Below are positions 1 through 8,448 of a stretch of 64,000 bases of DNA, in pieces. The first letter of the stretch is position 1, and each line of letters opens with the position of its first letter. Under the pieces are notes generated by a model. That model was not told the DNA's origin. It made no database searches and saw nothing but the letters and a program-made list of their open reading frames with translations. Made by a program: the position numbers and the translations under genes. This stretch comes from UBA7803 sp963822255 (lineage in GTDB: Bacteria > Pseudomonadota > Gammaproteobacteria > Pseudomonadales > Azotimanducaceae): positions 930,001 to 994,000 of the forward strand of contig CAWGGV010000009.1 in the NCBI GenBank assembly GCA_963822255.1, written 5' to 3'.

Positions 1-272
1 CGTCAACATCGTGCTGGAGACCGTCAACCTGCTCGCCAAGCCGCTGTCGTTGGGCCTGCGGCTGTTCGGCAACATGTACGCGGGCGAGATGATATTCATT
101 CTGATTGCGATCATGTTCCCGGCCGGTATCGCGCTCGGGATTGTCCGGCGGGGTTCTGCAGCTCGGTTGGGCCCTCTTTCACGTTCTCATCATCACCCTG
201 CAGGCGTTCATATTCGCCGTGCTCACGGTGGTGTATCTGGCACAGGCGCACGACGTCCAATCCGAGCACTAA
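1..272 (+). CDS. atpB: ATP synthase F0 subunit a, 3' part, one-base frameshift
   Basis: Membrane subunit a of the F1F0 ATP synthase, which forms the proton half-channels against the c-ring. Only the C-terminal part lies in the window; reading starts at base 2. The conserved helix with the essential arginine is visible (LGLRLFGNMYAGE). After about base 142 the frame is lost. Omitting one C at 145/146 restores the normal last helix (GGVLQLGWALFHVL... to ...AHDVQSEH) and a TAA at 270-272. The downstream frame is clearly that of AtpB, so the extra base is either a sequencing error or a recent mutation; in an essential single-operon gene the first is likelier. First gene of the atp operon seen here, followed by atpE after 67 bases. 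Confidence 0.85.
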
Positions 273-339
273 AGTCCCCTCCGGAGCTAACTCCGCAGGG
301 AAAGGTAAGCGTAGGTAAAACTCGTAACTGGGAGTGAGC

Positions 340-577
340 ATGGAACTAGCGGTTCTCTTGTACGTAGCAGGCGGGCTCTTCATGGGTCTCGGCGCCATCG
401 GTGCTGCCATCGGCGTGGGCGTGCTGGGTGGCAAATTTCTCGAAGGGATCGCCCGTCAGCCGGAATTGCTGCCGATGCTGCGCACCCAGCTCTTCATCGT
501 GCTGGCGCTGGTGGACGCGGTGCCGATGATCTGCGGTGGGCATCGGCCTGTACGTGCTGTTCGCCGTCGGCGGCTGA
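340..577 (+). CDS. atpE: ATP synthase F0 subunit c, one-base frameshift near the end
   Basis: Proton-carrying c-ring subunit. ATG at 340 is preceded by GGGAG; a GTG six bases earlier is in frame but less likely. The hairpin shows helix 1 with the glycine-rich run (GLGAIGAAIGVGVLGG), the polar loop ARQPE around residues 38-42, and helix 2 with the proton-binding Asp59 (LVDAVPMI). The raw frame then diverges and runs to 639. Removing T532 gives the normal ending AVGIGLYVLFAVGG and a TGA at 575-577, about 78 residues, the usual size. The lost carboxyl end is part of helix 2, so the uncorrected protein should not function. Probably a sequencing error, as in atpB and atpA. Confidence 0.85.
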
Positions 578-648
578 ACGTGGCACTGCCGGAGCCAGCC
601 GGCGATGCTAACGCGCACCCTGAAGTGCGAAAGTACTGAGGTGAGAGC

Positions 649-1119
649 ATGAATCTCAACTTCACGATCATCGGCCAGAGCATCACTTTCCTCGTGTTCG
701 TCTGGTTCTGCTGGAAGTACATCTGGCCGCCGATGGTCAACGCGATGAAAGAACGCCAGAAGGCCATCGGCGAAGGTCTCGCCGCCGCTGAGCGTGCCGA
801 GAAGGATTTGCATCTCGCTCGGGAGCGAGTCTCGGACCAGCTCCGCGGGGCCAAGGAGGAGGCTCAGCAGATTCTGGAGCAGGCCCGTCAGCAGGCGAAC
901 CAGATGGTCGAGAACGCGAAGAACGAAGCGCGCGCCGAGGGAGAGCGGCTGAAGGAAGCCCAGCGCGCCGAGATCGAGCAGGAGGTGAACCGCGCCAAGG
1001 AGCACCTGCGTGGGCAGGTGGCCGCGCTCGCCATCGCCGGTGCCGAGAAGGTGCTCGGCGCCAGCGTCGACGCCACCAAGCACGGCGAGCTGCTCGACAA
1101 GCTCGCCGCAGAGCTGTAG
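649..1119 (+). CDS. atpF: ATP synthase F0 subunit b
   Basis: Peripheral stalk subunit linking the membrane sector to F1. The 156-residue protein has one N-terminal membrane segment (about residues 6-25, rich in I, F, V and W) followed by a long, highly charged, alanine-rich coiled coil, which is the family architecture and usual length (E. coli 156). It ends with the conserved C-terminal region that contacts the delta subunit. ATG 649 is preceded by a GAGGTGAGAG purine tract. Lies between atpE and atpH in the standard atpBEFHAGDC order; 12 bases separate it from atpH. Intact, unlike its two upstream neighbours. Confidence 0.96.
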   Translation: MNLNFTIIGQSITFLVFVWFCWKYIWPPMVNAMKERQKAIGEGLAAAERAEKDLHLARERVSDQLRGAKEEAQQILEQARQQANQMVENAKNEARAEGERLKEAQRAEIEQEVNRAKEHLRGQVAALAIAGAEKVLGASVDATKHGELLDKLAAEL

Positions 1120-1131
1120 AGGAATCGCCCC

Positions 1132-1671
1132 ATGGCGGAACTGGCAACCTTGGCCCGACCCTACGCGAACGCGGTCTACGATCTGGCCAAGTCCGACAAC
1201 GCGCTGGATCAGTGGTCGCGCATGCTGGCATTTCTGGCGGCCGCTGCCGATGTGGAGCGGATGCAGCTGGTGCTCGAGTCGCCGGATCTGCCTGCGGAGG
1301 TGAAAGCCCGCCGGCTGATCGACGTGTGCGGCGAAGAGCTCAACGACCGGGCGAAGAATCTGGTGCGGGTGCTCGCTGCCAACAAGCGTCTCAACGCCAT
1401 CTCCGAGGTTCGCGACCAGTTCGAGATTCGCAAGGCGGAAGACGAGCGGGTGCTGGACGTCGAGGTCATTACCGCCTGTCAGCTGTCAGCGGAGCAGTCC
1501 GACAAGCTGCGGCAGGCGTTGGCACGGAGGTTCGAGCGCGAAGTTAATCTCTCCGGTCGCGTGGACGCCTCGGTGATCGGCGGCGCGGTGATTCGCGCCG
1601 GAGACACGGTCATCGATGCCTCTCTCCGTGGCCGTCTCGACAAGCTGGCGGAGACCCTGCAGCGCAACTGA
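1132..1671 (+). CDS. atpH: ATP synthase F1 subunit delta
   Basis: Delta (OSCP-like) subunit, connecting the alpha subunits of F1 to the b-dimer. 179 residues, the normal length. It opens with the typical ELATLARPYANAVYDLA stretch, the N-terminal helical bundle signature, and ends with the conserved VIGGAVIRAGDTVIDASLRGRL region. Start ATG 1132 lies 12 bases after the atpF stop; the intervening AGAGGAA can serve as a ribosome binding site. Fourth gene of the operon. Confidence 0.96.
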   Translation: MAELATLARPYANAVYDLAKSDNALDQWSRMLAFLAAAADVERMQLVLESPDLPAEVKARRLIDVCGEELNDRAKNLVRVLAANKRLNAISEVRDQFEIRKAEDERVLDVEVITACQLSAEQSDKLRQALARRFEREVNLSGRVDASVIGGAVIRAGDTVIDASLRGRLDKLAETLQRN

Positions 1672-1736
1672 AGCCGGCCCGCTAGCACCGGCGCCGATAT
1701 CCACCGTCTCGCGCGTGGAGACATTGAGGAACGAAC

Positions 1737-3282
1737 ATGCAGCAACTGAACCCTTCCGAAATCAGCGACATCATCAAGCGCCGCATCGAGAGCCTCGATG
1801 TCCACGCGGAAGCTCAGAACGAGGGCACCGTGGTAGGCGTTTCCGACGGCATCGTCCGCATTCACGGCCTGGCGGACGCCAAGTACGGCGAGATGATCGA
1901 GTTCCCCGGCGGCATCTACGGCATGGTTTTGAACCTCGAACGCGACTCCGTGGGCGTGGTGGTGCTCGGTGACTACGAAAGCCTCTCCGAAGGCATGACG
2001 GCGCGCTGCACCGGCCGGATTCTCGAAGTGCCGGTCGGGCGGGAGCTGCTCGGCCGGGTGGTGGACGCCTTGGGCAACCCCATCGACGGGCGCGGCCCCC
2101 TGAGCGCGTCGGACGTGTCGCCCATCGAGAAGGTGGCCCCGGGCGTCATCGCCCGGCAATCGGTGGATCAGCCGGTGCAGATCGGCCTGAAGGCCATCGA
2201 CGCCATGGTGCCCATCGGCCGCGGGCAACGGGAGCTCATCATCGGTGACCGCCAGATCGGCAAGACGGCCATCGCCATCGACGCGATCATCAATCAGCGC
2301 TCCAGCGGCATCAAATGCATCTACGTGGCCATCGGCCAGAAGATGTCCACCATCGCCAACATCGTTCGCACCCTCGAGGAGTACGGGGCGATGGACAATA
2401 CCATCGTGGTGGCAGCCAGCGCGGCGACTCCGGCGTCCATGCAGTACATCGCGCCGTACGCCGGCTGCTCGATGGGAGAGTACTTCCGCGACCGCGGCGA
2501 GGATGCACTCATCATTTACGACGACCTCACCAAGCAGGCGTGGGCATACCGGCAGATCTCCCTCCTGCTGCGGCGTCCGCCGGGCCGAGAGGCGTATCCC
2601 GGCGACGTCTTCTATCTGCACTCGAGGCTGCTCGAGCGGGCCTCGCGCGTCAACGCCGATGTATGTGGAGCAGTTCACCAACGGCGAGGTGAAGGGGCGC
2701 ACCGGATCGCTCACGGCGCTGCCCATCATCGAGACCCAGGCGGGCGACATCTCGGCGTTCGTGCCGACCAACGTGATCTCCATCACCGACGGCCAGATCT
2801 TTCTCGACACCGACCGCTTCAACGCCGGTATCCGCCCGGCCATGAGCCCCGGAACCTCGGTGTCCCGGGTAGGTGGCTCGGCGCAGGTGCAGTTCATCCG
2901 GAAGATTTCCGGCGGCATCAAGCTGGCGTTGGCCCAGTACCGGGAGCTGGCGGCGTTCTCGCAATTCGCCTCCGATCTCGACGAGGCCACCCGGCGACAG
3001 CTCGAGCACGGCCAGCGGGTGGAAGAGCTGATGAAACAGCGCCAGTTCCATCCCATGAGCGTGGCTGACATGGGCGTTTCGTTGTTCGCCGCCACCGAGG
3101 GCTATCTTCGCGACGTCCCGGTGAACAAGGTGCAGGAGTTCGAGCAGGGCCTGCTGGCCTACATGAACTCTCAGCACGCGGATTTCATGAAGAACGTCAA
3201 CGAGACCGGTGCGTACAACGACGAGATCGTCTCGGAAATGAAACGGGCCATCGAGGCCTACAAGGGCACGGTGTCGTTCTGA
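1737..3282 (+). CDS. atpA: ATP synthase F1 subunit alpha, one-base frameshift at 2660
   Basis: Regulatory nucleotide-binding alpha subunit of F1. The first frame (from ATG 1737) gives the N-terminal barrel, the Walker A motif GDRQIGKT and the region through LLLRRPPGREAYPGD. The rest (EQFTNGEVKGRTGSLTALP to the C-terminal helical domain ending EAYKGTVSF) is in another frame. Deleting T2660 turns GCC GAT G into GCC GAG TAT and gives the expected NAEYVEQF. The corrected protein is 514 residues, the standard length. Without correction the protein would stop at 3068 with a scrambled C-terminus. Followed by atpG after 13 bases. Confidence 0.9.
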
Positions 3283-3295
3283 CGGAGCCACGGCT

Positions 3296-4156
3296 ATGGC
3301 AGTAGGCAAGGAGATCAAGAAAAAGATCGCCAGCGTGGGCAACACGCAGAAGATCACCAGCGCGATGCAGATGGTGGCGGCGAGCAAGATGCGGCGCACG
3401 CAGGAGAAGATGCGCGAGGGTAAGCCGTATGCGGAGAAGATTCGGGCGGTGATCGGCCACGTGGCCAACGCCGACCCCGAGTACCGCCACGCCTACATGG
3501 AGGCGCGCCCCGTCCGGCGCATCGGCTACATCGTCGTGTCCACCGACAAGGGGCTGTGCGGCGGCCTCAACGTCAACCTGTTCCGGGTGCTGCTGAGGGA
3601 CCTGGCCGATTGGCGGGAGAAGGGTGTGGAGGCCGATCTCGGCCTCATCGGCAACAAAGCGGCGGCGTTTTTCCGCTCGGTGGGCGGCAACGTCATCGCA
3701 GCGCTATCCGGCATCGGCGAGGTGCCGTCGATCTCAGAGCTGATCGGCGGCATCAAGCTGATGTTCGATGCCTACGAGGAGGGACGCATCGACCGGTTGT
3801 TCGTGGTGAGCAACGACTTCGTGAACACCATGACCCAGCGTCCGATGATCCGCCAGCTGCTGCCTTTGGATCCCACCGAAGAGGCCGAATACGCCCACCG
3901 CTGGGACTACATCTACGAGCCCGAGGCGCGCGGTCTGATCGAGACGCTGATGAGACGGTACGTGGAGTCCCAGGTCTATCAGGCGGTGGTGGAGAACAGT
4001 GCCTGTGAGCAGGCAGCGAAGATGATCGCGATGAAGAACGCCACCGAGAACGCGGACAAGCTCATCGACGAGCTGACCCTGATTTACAACGGCGCCCGCC
4101 AGGCGGCCATTACCCAGGAGATCGCCGAGATCGTCGGCGGCGCCGCAGCGGTTTGA
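3296..4156 (+). CDS. atpG: ATP synthase F1 subunit gamma
   Basis: Central rotor shaft of F1. 286 residues, intact. The N-terminus has the conserved helix with KKIASVGNTQKITSAMQMVAASKM, the centre has the STDKGLCGGLNVNLFR signature, and the C-terminal helix has the typical ENA-KLIDELTLIYN-ARQAAITQE pattern that sits inside the alpha3beta3 ring. Start ATG 3296 follows the atpA stop by 13 bases with GACGGAG upstream. Sixth gene of the operon. Confidence 0.97.
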   Translation: MAVGKEIKKKIASVGNTQKITSAMQMVAASKMRRTQEKMREGKPYAEKIRAVIGHVANADPEYRHAYMEARPVRRIGYIVVSTDKGLCGGLNVNLFRVLLRDLADWREKGVEADLGLIGNKAAAFFRSVGGNVIAALSGIGEVPSISELIGGIKLMFDAYEEGRIDRLFVVSNDFVNTMTQRPMIRQLLPLDPTEEAEYAHRWDYIYEPEARGLIETLMRRYVESQVYQAVVENSACEQAAKMIAMKNATENADKLIDELTLIYNGARQAAITQEIAEIVGGAAAV

Positions 4157-4200
4157 TTCGCCACAGTGCAGACAGACAACATTTGCGAGGCTAGCGACAC

Positions 4201-5583
4201 ATGAGCAGCGGACGAATCGTGCAAATCATCGGCGCCGTTATCGACGTCGAGTTCCCCCGGGAAACCGTGCCGAGGGTTTATGACGCCTTGCGGGTGAACG
4301 AGACCGGGCTGACCCTGGAAGTGCAGCAGCAGCTCGGTGACGGCGTGGTGCGCACCATTGCCATGGGTACGTCCGATGGCCTGGCGCGGGGCCTGGCGGT
4401 GGAGAACACCGGCAACCCCATCAGCATCCCGGTCGGTGAGGAGACCCTCGGCCGGATCCTCAACGTGCTCGGCGATCCCATTGACGAGAAAGGTCAGGTG
4501 AACGCCCGGGAACACATGCCCATCCACCGCGAGGCGCCGAGCTACGAGGACCAGCGCGGCGGCAACGAGCTGCTCGAGACGGGTATCAAGGTCATCGACC
4601 TGATCTGCCCGTTCGCCAAGGGCGGCAAGGTCGGTCTGTTCGGCGGCGCCGGTGTCGGCAAGACCGTGACCATGCTGGAGCTCATCCGCAACATTGCCAC
4701 CGAGCATGCAGGCCTGTCGGTATTCGCCGGGGTGGGTGAGCGCACCCGCGAGGGCAACGACTTTTATCACGAGATGCAGGACTCCGGGGTGCTCGACAAG
4801 ATCTCCCTGGTGTTCGGCCAGATGAACGAGCCGCCGGGCAATCGCCTGAGGGTGGCGCTGTCGGGGCTGACCCTCGCAGAGAAGTTCCGCGACGATGGCC
4901 GCGACGTGCTGCTGTTCATCGACAACATCTACCGTTACACGCTGGCGGGCACCGAGGTGTCGGCGCTGCTCGGGCGCATGCCGTCGGCGGTGGGCTACCA
5001 GCCGACGCTCGCCGAGGAGATGGGCGTGCTGCAGGAGCGGATCACCACCACCAGGACCGGCTCCATCACCTCGGTGCAGGCGGTGTACGTGCCCGCCGAC
5101 GACCTGACGGACCCGTCGCCGGCGACCACCTTCGCGCACCTCGACTCCACCGTGACCCTGTCTCGGGCGATCACCGACCTCGGCATCTATCCGGCGGTGG
5201 ATCCCCTCGATTCCACCAGCCGGCAGCTCGACCCGCTGGTGGTGGGGCAGGAGCACTACGAGGTGGCCCGGGGCGTGCAGCAGGTACTGCAGCGCTACCA
5301 GGAGCTTCGGGACATCATCGCCATCCTCGGCATGGATGAGCTCTCCGAGGATGACAAGCGGCTGGTGTATCGGGCGCGCAAGATGCAGAAGTTCTTCTCT
5401 CAGTCGTTCTTCGTGGCAGAAGCGTTCACCGGCAACCCCGGCGTCTACGTCAGCCGCGACGATACCGTGCGCAGCTTCAAAGCCATTCTCGACGGCGAGT
5501 ACGACCACCTGCCGGAGGACGCCTTCTACATGGTCGGCACCATCGAGGACGCGGCGGAGAAGGCCAAGCGGCAGCAGGCGTAG
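4201..5583 (+). CDS. atpD: ATP synthase F1 subunit beta
   Basis: Catalytic subunit of F1. 460 residues, intact and of normal length. Visible motifs: Walker A GGAGVGKT (about residues 150-157), the catalytic GERTREGNDFYHEM stretch, Walker B LLFIDNIYRYTLAG, and the DELSEDDK region of the C-terminal domain (the DELSEED analogue that moves during rotation). The gap from atpG is 44 bases with GAGG about ten bases before the ATG. Its integrity contrasts with the frameshifted alpha subunit it must pair with, which argues that the atpA shift is not real decay. Confidence 0.97.
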   Translation: MSSGRIVQIIGAVIDVEFPRETVPRVYDALRVNETGLTLEVQQQLGDGVVRTIAMGTSDGLARGLAVENTGNPISIPVGEETLGRILNVLGDPIDEKGQVNAREHMPIHREAPSYEDQRGGNELLETGIKVIDLICPFAKGGKVGLFGGAGVGKTVTMLELIRNIATEHAGLSVFAGVGERTREGNDFYHEMQDSGVLDKISLVFGQMNEPPGNRLRVALSGLTLAEKFRDDGRDVLLFIDNIYRYTLAGTEVSALLGRMPSAVGYQPTLAEEMGVLQERITTTRTGSITSVQAVYVPADDLTDPSPATTFAHLDSTVTLSRAITDLGIYPAVDPLDSTSRQLDPLVVGQEHYEVARGVQQVLQRYQELRDIIAILGMDELSEDDKRLVYRARKMQKFFSQSFFVAEAFTGNPGVYVSRDDTVRSFKAILDGEYDHLPEDAFYMVGTIEDAAEKAKRQQA

Positions 5584-5611
5584 TTGCCCGGCCCACAAGG
5601 AGGACGGTTCC

Positions 5612-6034
5612 ATGGCCATGACAGTGCACTGCGACATCGTGAGCGGCGAGAAAGAGATCTTCTCCGGGCGCGTCACCATGGTGAGCGTCACCGGCAGCCT
5701 CGGCGAGCTCGGGATCATGCCCGGTCATGCGCCGCTTCTCACCGGCATACGTCCCGGCCCGGTGCGGCTCAAGCTCGATAGCGGCGAAGAGGAGATCTTT
5801 TTCGCCTCCGGCGGGTTCCTCGAGGTGCAGCCGGGCGTGGTGACGGTGCTGGCGGACACCGCCGTGCGGGCGGAGGATCTGGACCAGGCCGCGGCGGCCG
5901 AGGCTCAGGAGGCGGCCGAGCATGCTCTTGCCGAACGCACGGCGGGTGTGGAGTTCTCCTTGGCCGCAGCCCAGCTCGCCGAAGCCATGGCCCGCCAGCG
6001 CACGGTGGACGAGCTGAAAAAGCGGCGGCGCTGA
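5612..6034 (+). CDS. atpC: ATP synthase F1 subunit epsilon
   Basis: Epsilon subunit; binds gamma and the c-ring and inhibits ATP hydrolysis. ATG 5612 is preceded by a strong AAGGAGG at 5597-5603; the frame stays open further upstream but that reads atpD out of frame. 140 residues: an N-terminal beta-sandwich with the typical SVTGSLGELGIMPGHAPLLTG signature and FFASGGFLEVQPG, then two alanine/glutamate-rich C-terminal helices. Last gene of the atp operon. A 136-base gap with a possible promoter for glmU follows. Confidence 0.95.
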   Translation: MAMTVHCDIVSGEKEIFSGRVTMVSVTGSLGELGIMPGHAPLLTGIRPGPVRLKLDSGEEEIFFASGGFLEVQPGVVTVLADTAVRAEDLDQAAAAEAQEAAEHALAERTAGVEFSLAAAQLAEAMARQRTVDELKKRRR

Positions 6035-6139
6035 AGCAGCGGCGCTGGCCACCGGCCGGCAGCTCGATTACGCCGATGACACCCGGCTCGATTACAAAGG
6101 CGGGTCAACCGACGCCCCGTGTTTCCTTGACGGGCGCGA

Positions 6140-6145
6140 TATAAT
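6140..6145 (+). promoter_or_regulatory. possible -10 element upstream of glmU
   Basis: A perfect TATAAT lies 26 bases before the glmU start in the 136-base gap after atpC. No good -35 is found 16-18 bases upstream (CCGTGT at 17); a TTGACG is present but only 6 bases away, too close to act with it. The placement fits a glmU or glmU-glmS promoter, but the evidence is weak. Confidence 0.3.
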
Positions 6146-6170
6146 CGGGTTTTTCGCCGTCCCGCCGGTC

Positions 6171-7559
6171 ATGACAAAGCTTTCCGACTCTCTGGAAGTC
6201 CTGGTGCTGGCAGCCGGCCAGGGCAAACGCATGATGTCCGCCCGGCCCAAGGTGCTGCACCTCCTGGCGGGCCGCCCGCTGCTCCGGCACGTGCTCGACA
6301 CGGTCGCCGAGCTCGAGCCGGACCGCATCCACGTCGTCTTGGGCCATCAGGGTGACCAGGTGCGGGCGGCCGTGTGCGACCAGGTCGTCTGGGTGGACCA
6401 GACGCGGCCTCGGGGCACGGGCGATGCGGTGCGCCGGGCGCTCGCCGGCGTGGCGGAAAATGCGCTCGTGCTGGTGGTGTATGGCGACGTGCCGCTGGTT
6501 CGTGCCGATACCCTCAGGCGATGCGCGGAGGCGGCGGACCGGGGCATCGCCCTGGTGACTGCCGAGCTCGACGACCCCGGTCAGCTCGGCCGGATCATCC
6601 GCGACGATGGCGGCGCGGTCCGCGGCATCGTCGAGTTCGCCGATGCGGATCCGGCCCAGCGCCGGATCCGGGAGATCAACTCCGGCATCCTGGCGGCCCC
6701 GCGCCGGGTGCTGGCACCGCTGGTCGACCGGCTGCGACCCGACAATGCCCAGGGTGAGTACTACCTCACCGATGCGGTGGCGATGGCCGTTGCCGACGGG
6801 CTGGCCGTGGAAGGGGTCACGGTGGCGGACCCGGTGGAAGTACGCGGCGTCAACGATCGGGCCGAGCTCGCCACCCTCGAGCGTGCCTGTCAGCAGCGGA
6901 CGGCGGCGGAGCTTCTGGCCGCTGGAGTCTCCATCGCGGACCCGTCGCGCCTCGACGTGCGCGGGCGGGTCAGCGCCGGCCAGGACTGCTTTCTGGACGT
7001 GAACGTGGTTCTGGAAGGCCAGGTGATCCTGGGCAAGGAAGTCTACGTCGGCCCCGGAGCCGTCATCCGCGACTCGGTCCTCGGCGACCGCGTGCGGATC
7101 GAGGCCCACACGGTGATCGACGGCGCCCGGATTGGCCAGGACAGCGTGCTCGGTCCGTTTGCGCGCCTGCGGCCGGGCACCGAGCTGGCGGAGCGGGTCA
7201 GGATCGGAAACTTCGTCGAGACCAAAAAGGCGGTGCTGGGCCCGGGCACCAAGGCCAACCATCTGGCGTACCTCGGCGATGCCACCCTCGGCGCGGACTG
7301 CAACGTCGGTGCCGGAACCATCACCTGCAACTACGACGGCGTCGACAAGCACCCCACCGTCATCGGCGACCGGGTGTTCGTGGGCACCAATGCCACTCTT
7401 GTGGCGCCTCTGGTGATCGAGTCGGACGCCTTCGTCGCCGCAGGGTCCACCATTACCAACGCGGTGGGCGAGCGCGAGCTCGCCGTAGCCCGGGCGCGCC
7501 AGCGCAACGTCCAGGGCTGGGTGCGGCCCGATCGGCGGAAGAGTGACCCGACGTCCTGA
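6171..7559 (+). CDS. glmU: bifunctional UDP-GlcNAc pyrophosphorylase / glucosamine-1-P acetyltransferase
   Basis: Makes UDP-N-acetylglucosamine for peptidoglycan and LPS: acetylates glucosamine-1-phosphate, then uridylates it. 462 residues. N-terminal nucleotidyltransferase domain with the VLAAGQGKRMMSARPKVLH signature (about residues 10-28) and the YGDVPLV motif. The C-terminal left-handed beta-helix is built of hexapeptide repeats, with the acetyltransferase active-site region NFVETKKAVLG...NHLAYLGD and the AGTITCNYDG motif. Normal length (E. coli 456). The adjacent glmS supplies its glucosamine phosphate precursor (via GlmM); glmU-glmS pairing is common in proteobacteria. Only 13 bases separate it from glmS. 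Confidence 0.97.
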   Translation: MTKLSDSLEVLVLAAGQGKRMMSARPKVLHLLAGRPLLRHVLDTVAELEPDRIHVVLGHQGDQVRAAVCDQVVWVDQTRPRGTGDAVRRALAGVAENALVLVVYGDVPLVRADTLRRCAEAADRGIALVTAELDDPGQLGRIIRDDGGAVRGIVEFADADPAQRRIREINSGILAAPRRVLAPLVDRLRPDNAQGEYYLTDAVAMAVADGLAVEGVTVADPVEVRGVNDRAELATLERACQQRTAAELLAAGVSIADPSRLDVRGRVSAGQDCFLDVNVVLEGQVILGKEVYVGPGAVIRDSVLGDRVRIEAHTVIDGARIGQDSVLGPFARLRPGTELAERVRIGNFVETKKAVLGPGTKANHLAYLGDATLGADCNVGAGTITCNYDGVDKHPTVIGDRVFVGTNATLVAPLVIESDAFVAAGSTITNAVGERELAVARARQRNVQGWVRPDRRKSDPTS

Positions 7560-7572
7560 CCGGGGAGGCTCC

Positions 7573-8344
7573 ATGTGCGGCATCGTAGGCGCGGTGGCGG
7601 ACCGCAACGTCCCGGGCATTCTGCTCGAGGGCCTCGAGCGTCTCGAATACCGCGGCTACGACTCGGCAGGACTGGCCGTGATCCAGGAGGGCGGCGGTTT
7701 CGAGGTGCGCCGCACGGTCGGCAAGGTTCGCAGCCTGAGGGAGGATCTCACCAGCCACCCGGTCCGAGGCCGCACCGGCATCGCTCACACCCGCTGGGCC
7801 ACCACGGCATTCCCATCGAAGTGAACGCTCACCCGCATGTCTCCCGCGGGCGGATCTGCGTGGTCCACAACGGCATCATAGAGAACTATGAAAGCCTCCG
7901 CGGCGAACTGCGCGCGCTGGGCTACCAGTTCATGTCCGATACCGACCGGTCGCCATGGAAGGGGCGCTCAAGCTCAAGGAAGTGTCTTACATCCACGCCG
8001 AAGGCTATCCGGCGGGGGAGCTCAAGCACGGGCCCCGCGCGCTGGTGGACGAGAACATGCCGGTGATTGCGGTGGCTCCAAACGACGAGCTCTTCGAGAA
8101 GGTGCAGTCGAACCTTCAGGAGGTCCGCGCCCGGGGCGGCGAGCTGCTCGTGTTCGCGGACGAGACCCTGGTGCTGCATGCCGAGCCGGGGGTCACCGTG
8201 GTGCCGCTACCGGCCGTGCACAAGGTGCTCGCTCCCATCGTCTACGTTGTGCCGCTACAATTGCTGGCTTATCACGTGGCGGTGCTGAAGGGCACCGACG
8301 TGGATCAACCCCGAAATCTCGCCAAGTCGGTCACTGTCGAGTAG
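7573..8344 (+). pseudogene. glmS: glucosamine-6-phosphate synthase, internally deleted and frameshifted
   Basis: GlmS converts fructose-6-phosphate and glutamine to glucosamine-6-phosphate. The start is right (MCGIVGAV, with the catalytic Cys2 of the glutaminase domain, and GIAHTRWAT). One C is missing after 7803, since ACC(C)AC GGC would restore WATHGI; the next frame then continues as VNAHPHV...FMSDTD up to about 7946. There the sequence jumps, with a short CC microhomology, to the last part of the protein (P-VAMEGALKLKEVSYIHAE, from about 7946) and runs to the true C-terminus PRNLAKSVTVE. About 350 of some 610 residues are missing, including the end of the glutaminase and most of the two SIS domains. 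An intact copy elsewhere, or an assembly collapse, is needed to explain viability. Confidence 0.88.
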
Positions 8345-8448
8345 CCGGTCATCGCGCCCGCACGCACCGGCGACTCGGCACGGCGACGGCGGGCCTGCCT
8401 GGTGCGGACGAGAGGCACGCCCTCGACCATCGCGGTAAGGTAGTGGAC

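Noticed and set aside
1479..3095. Long open frames on the strand opposite atpA, atpD, chpA and other genes
   Set aside because: They mirror the high-GC codon pattern of real genes, have no recognisable domains and low-complexity His/Arg/Gly-rich translations.
6128..6145. TTGACG and TATAAT as a promoter pair before glmU
   Set aside because: The spacer is only 6 bases; the two cannot act together. The TATAAT alone is kept as a low-confidence -10.
7955..8344. The C-terminal GlmS fragment as an independent SIS-domain gene
   Set aside because: It begins inside the fold, has no ribosome binding site, and matches the end of GlmS exactly; it is the remnant of the same gene.
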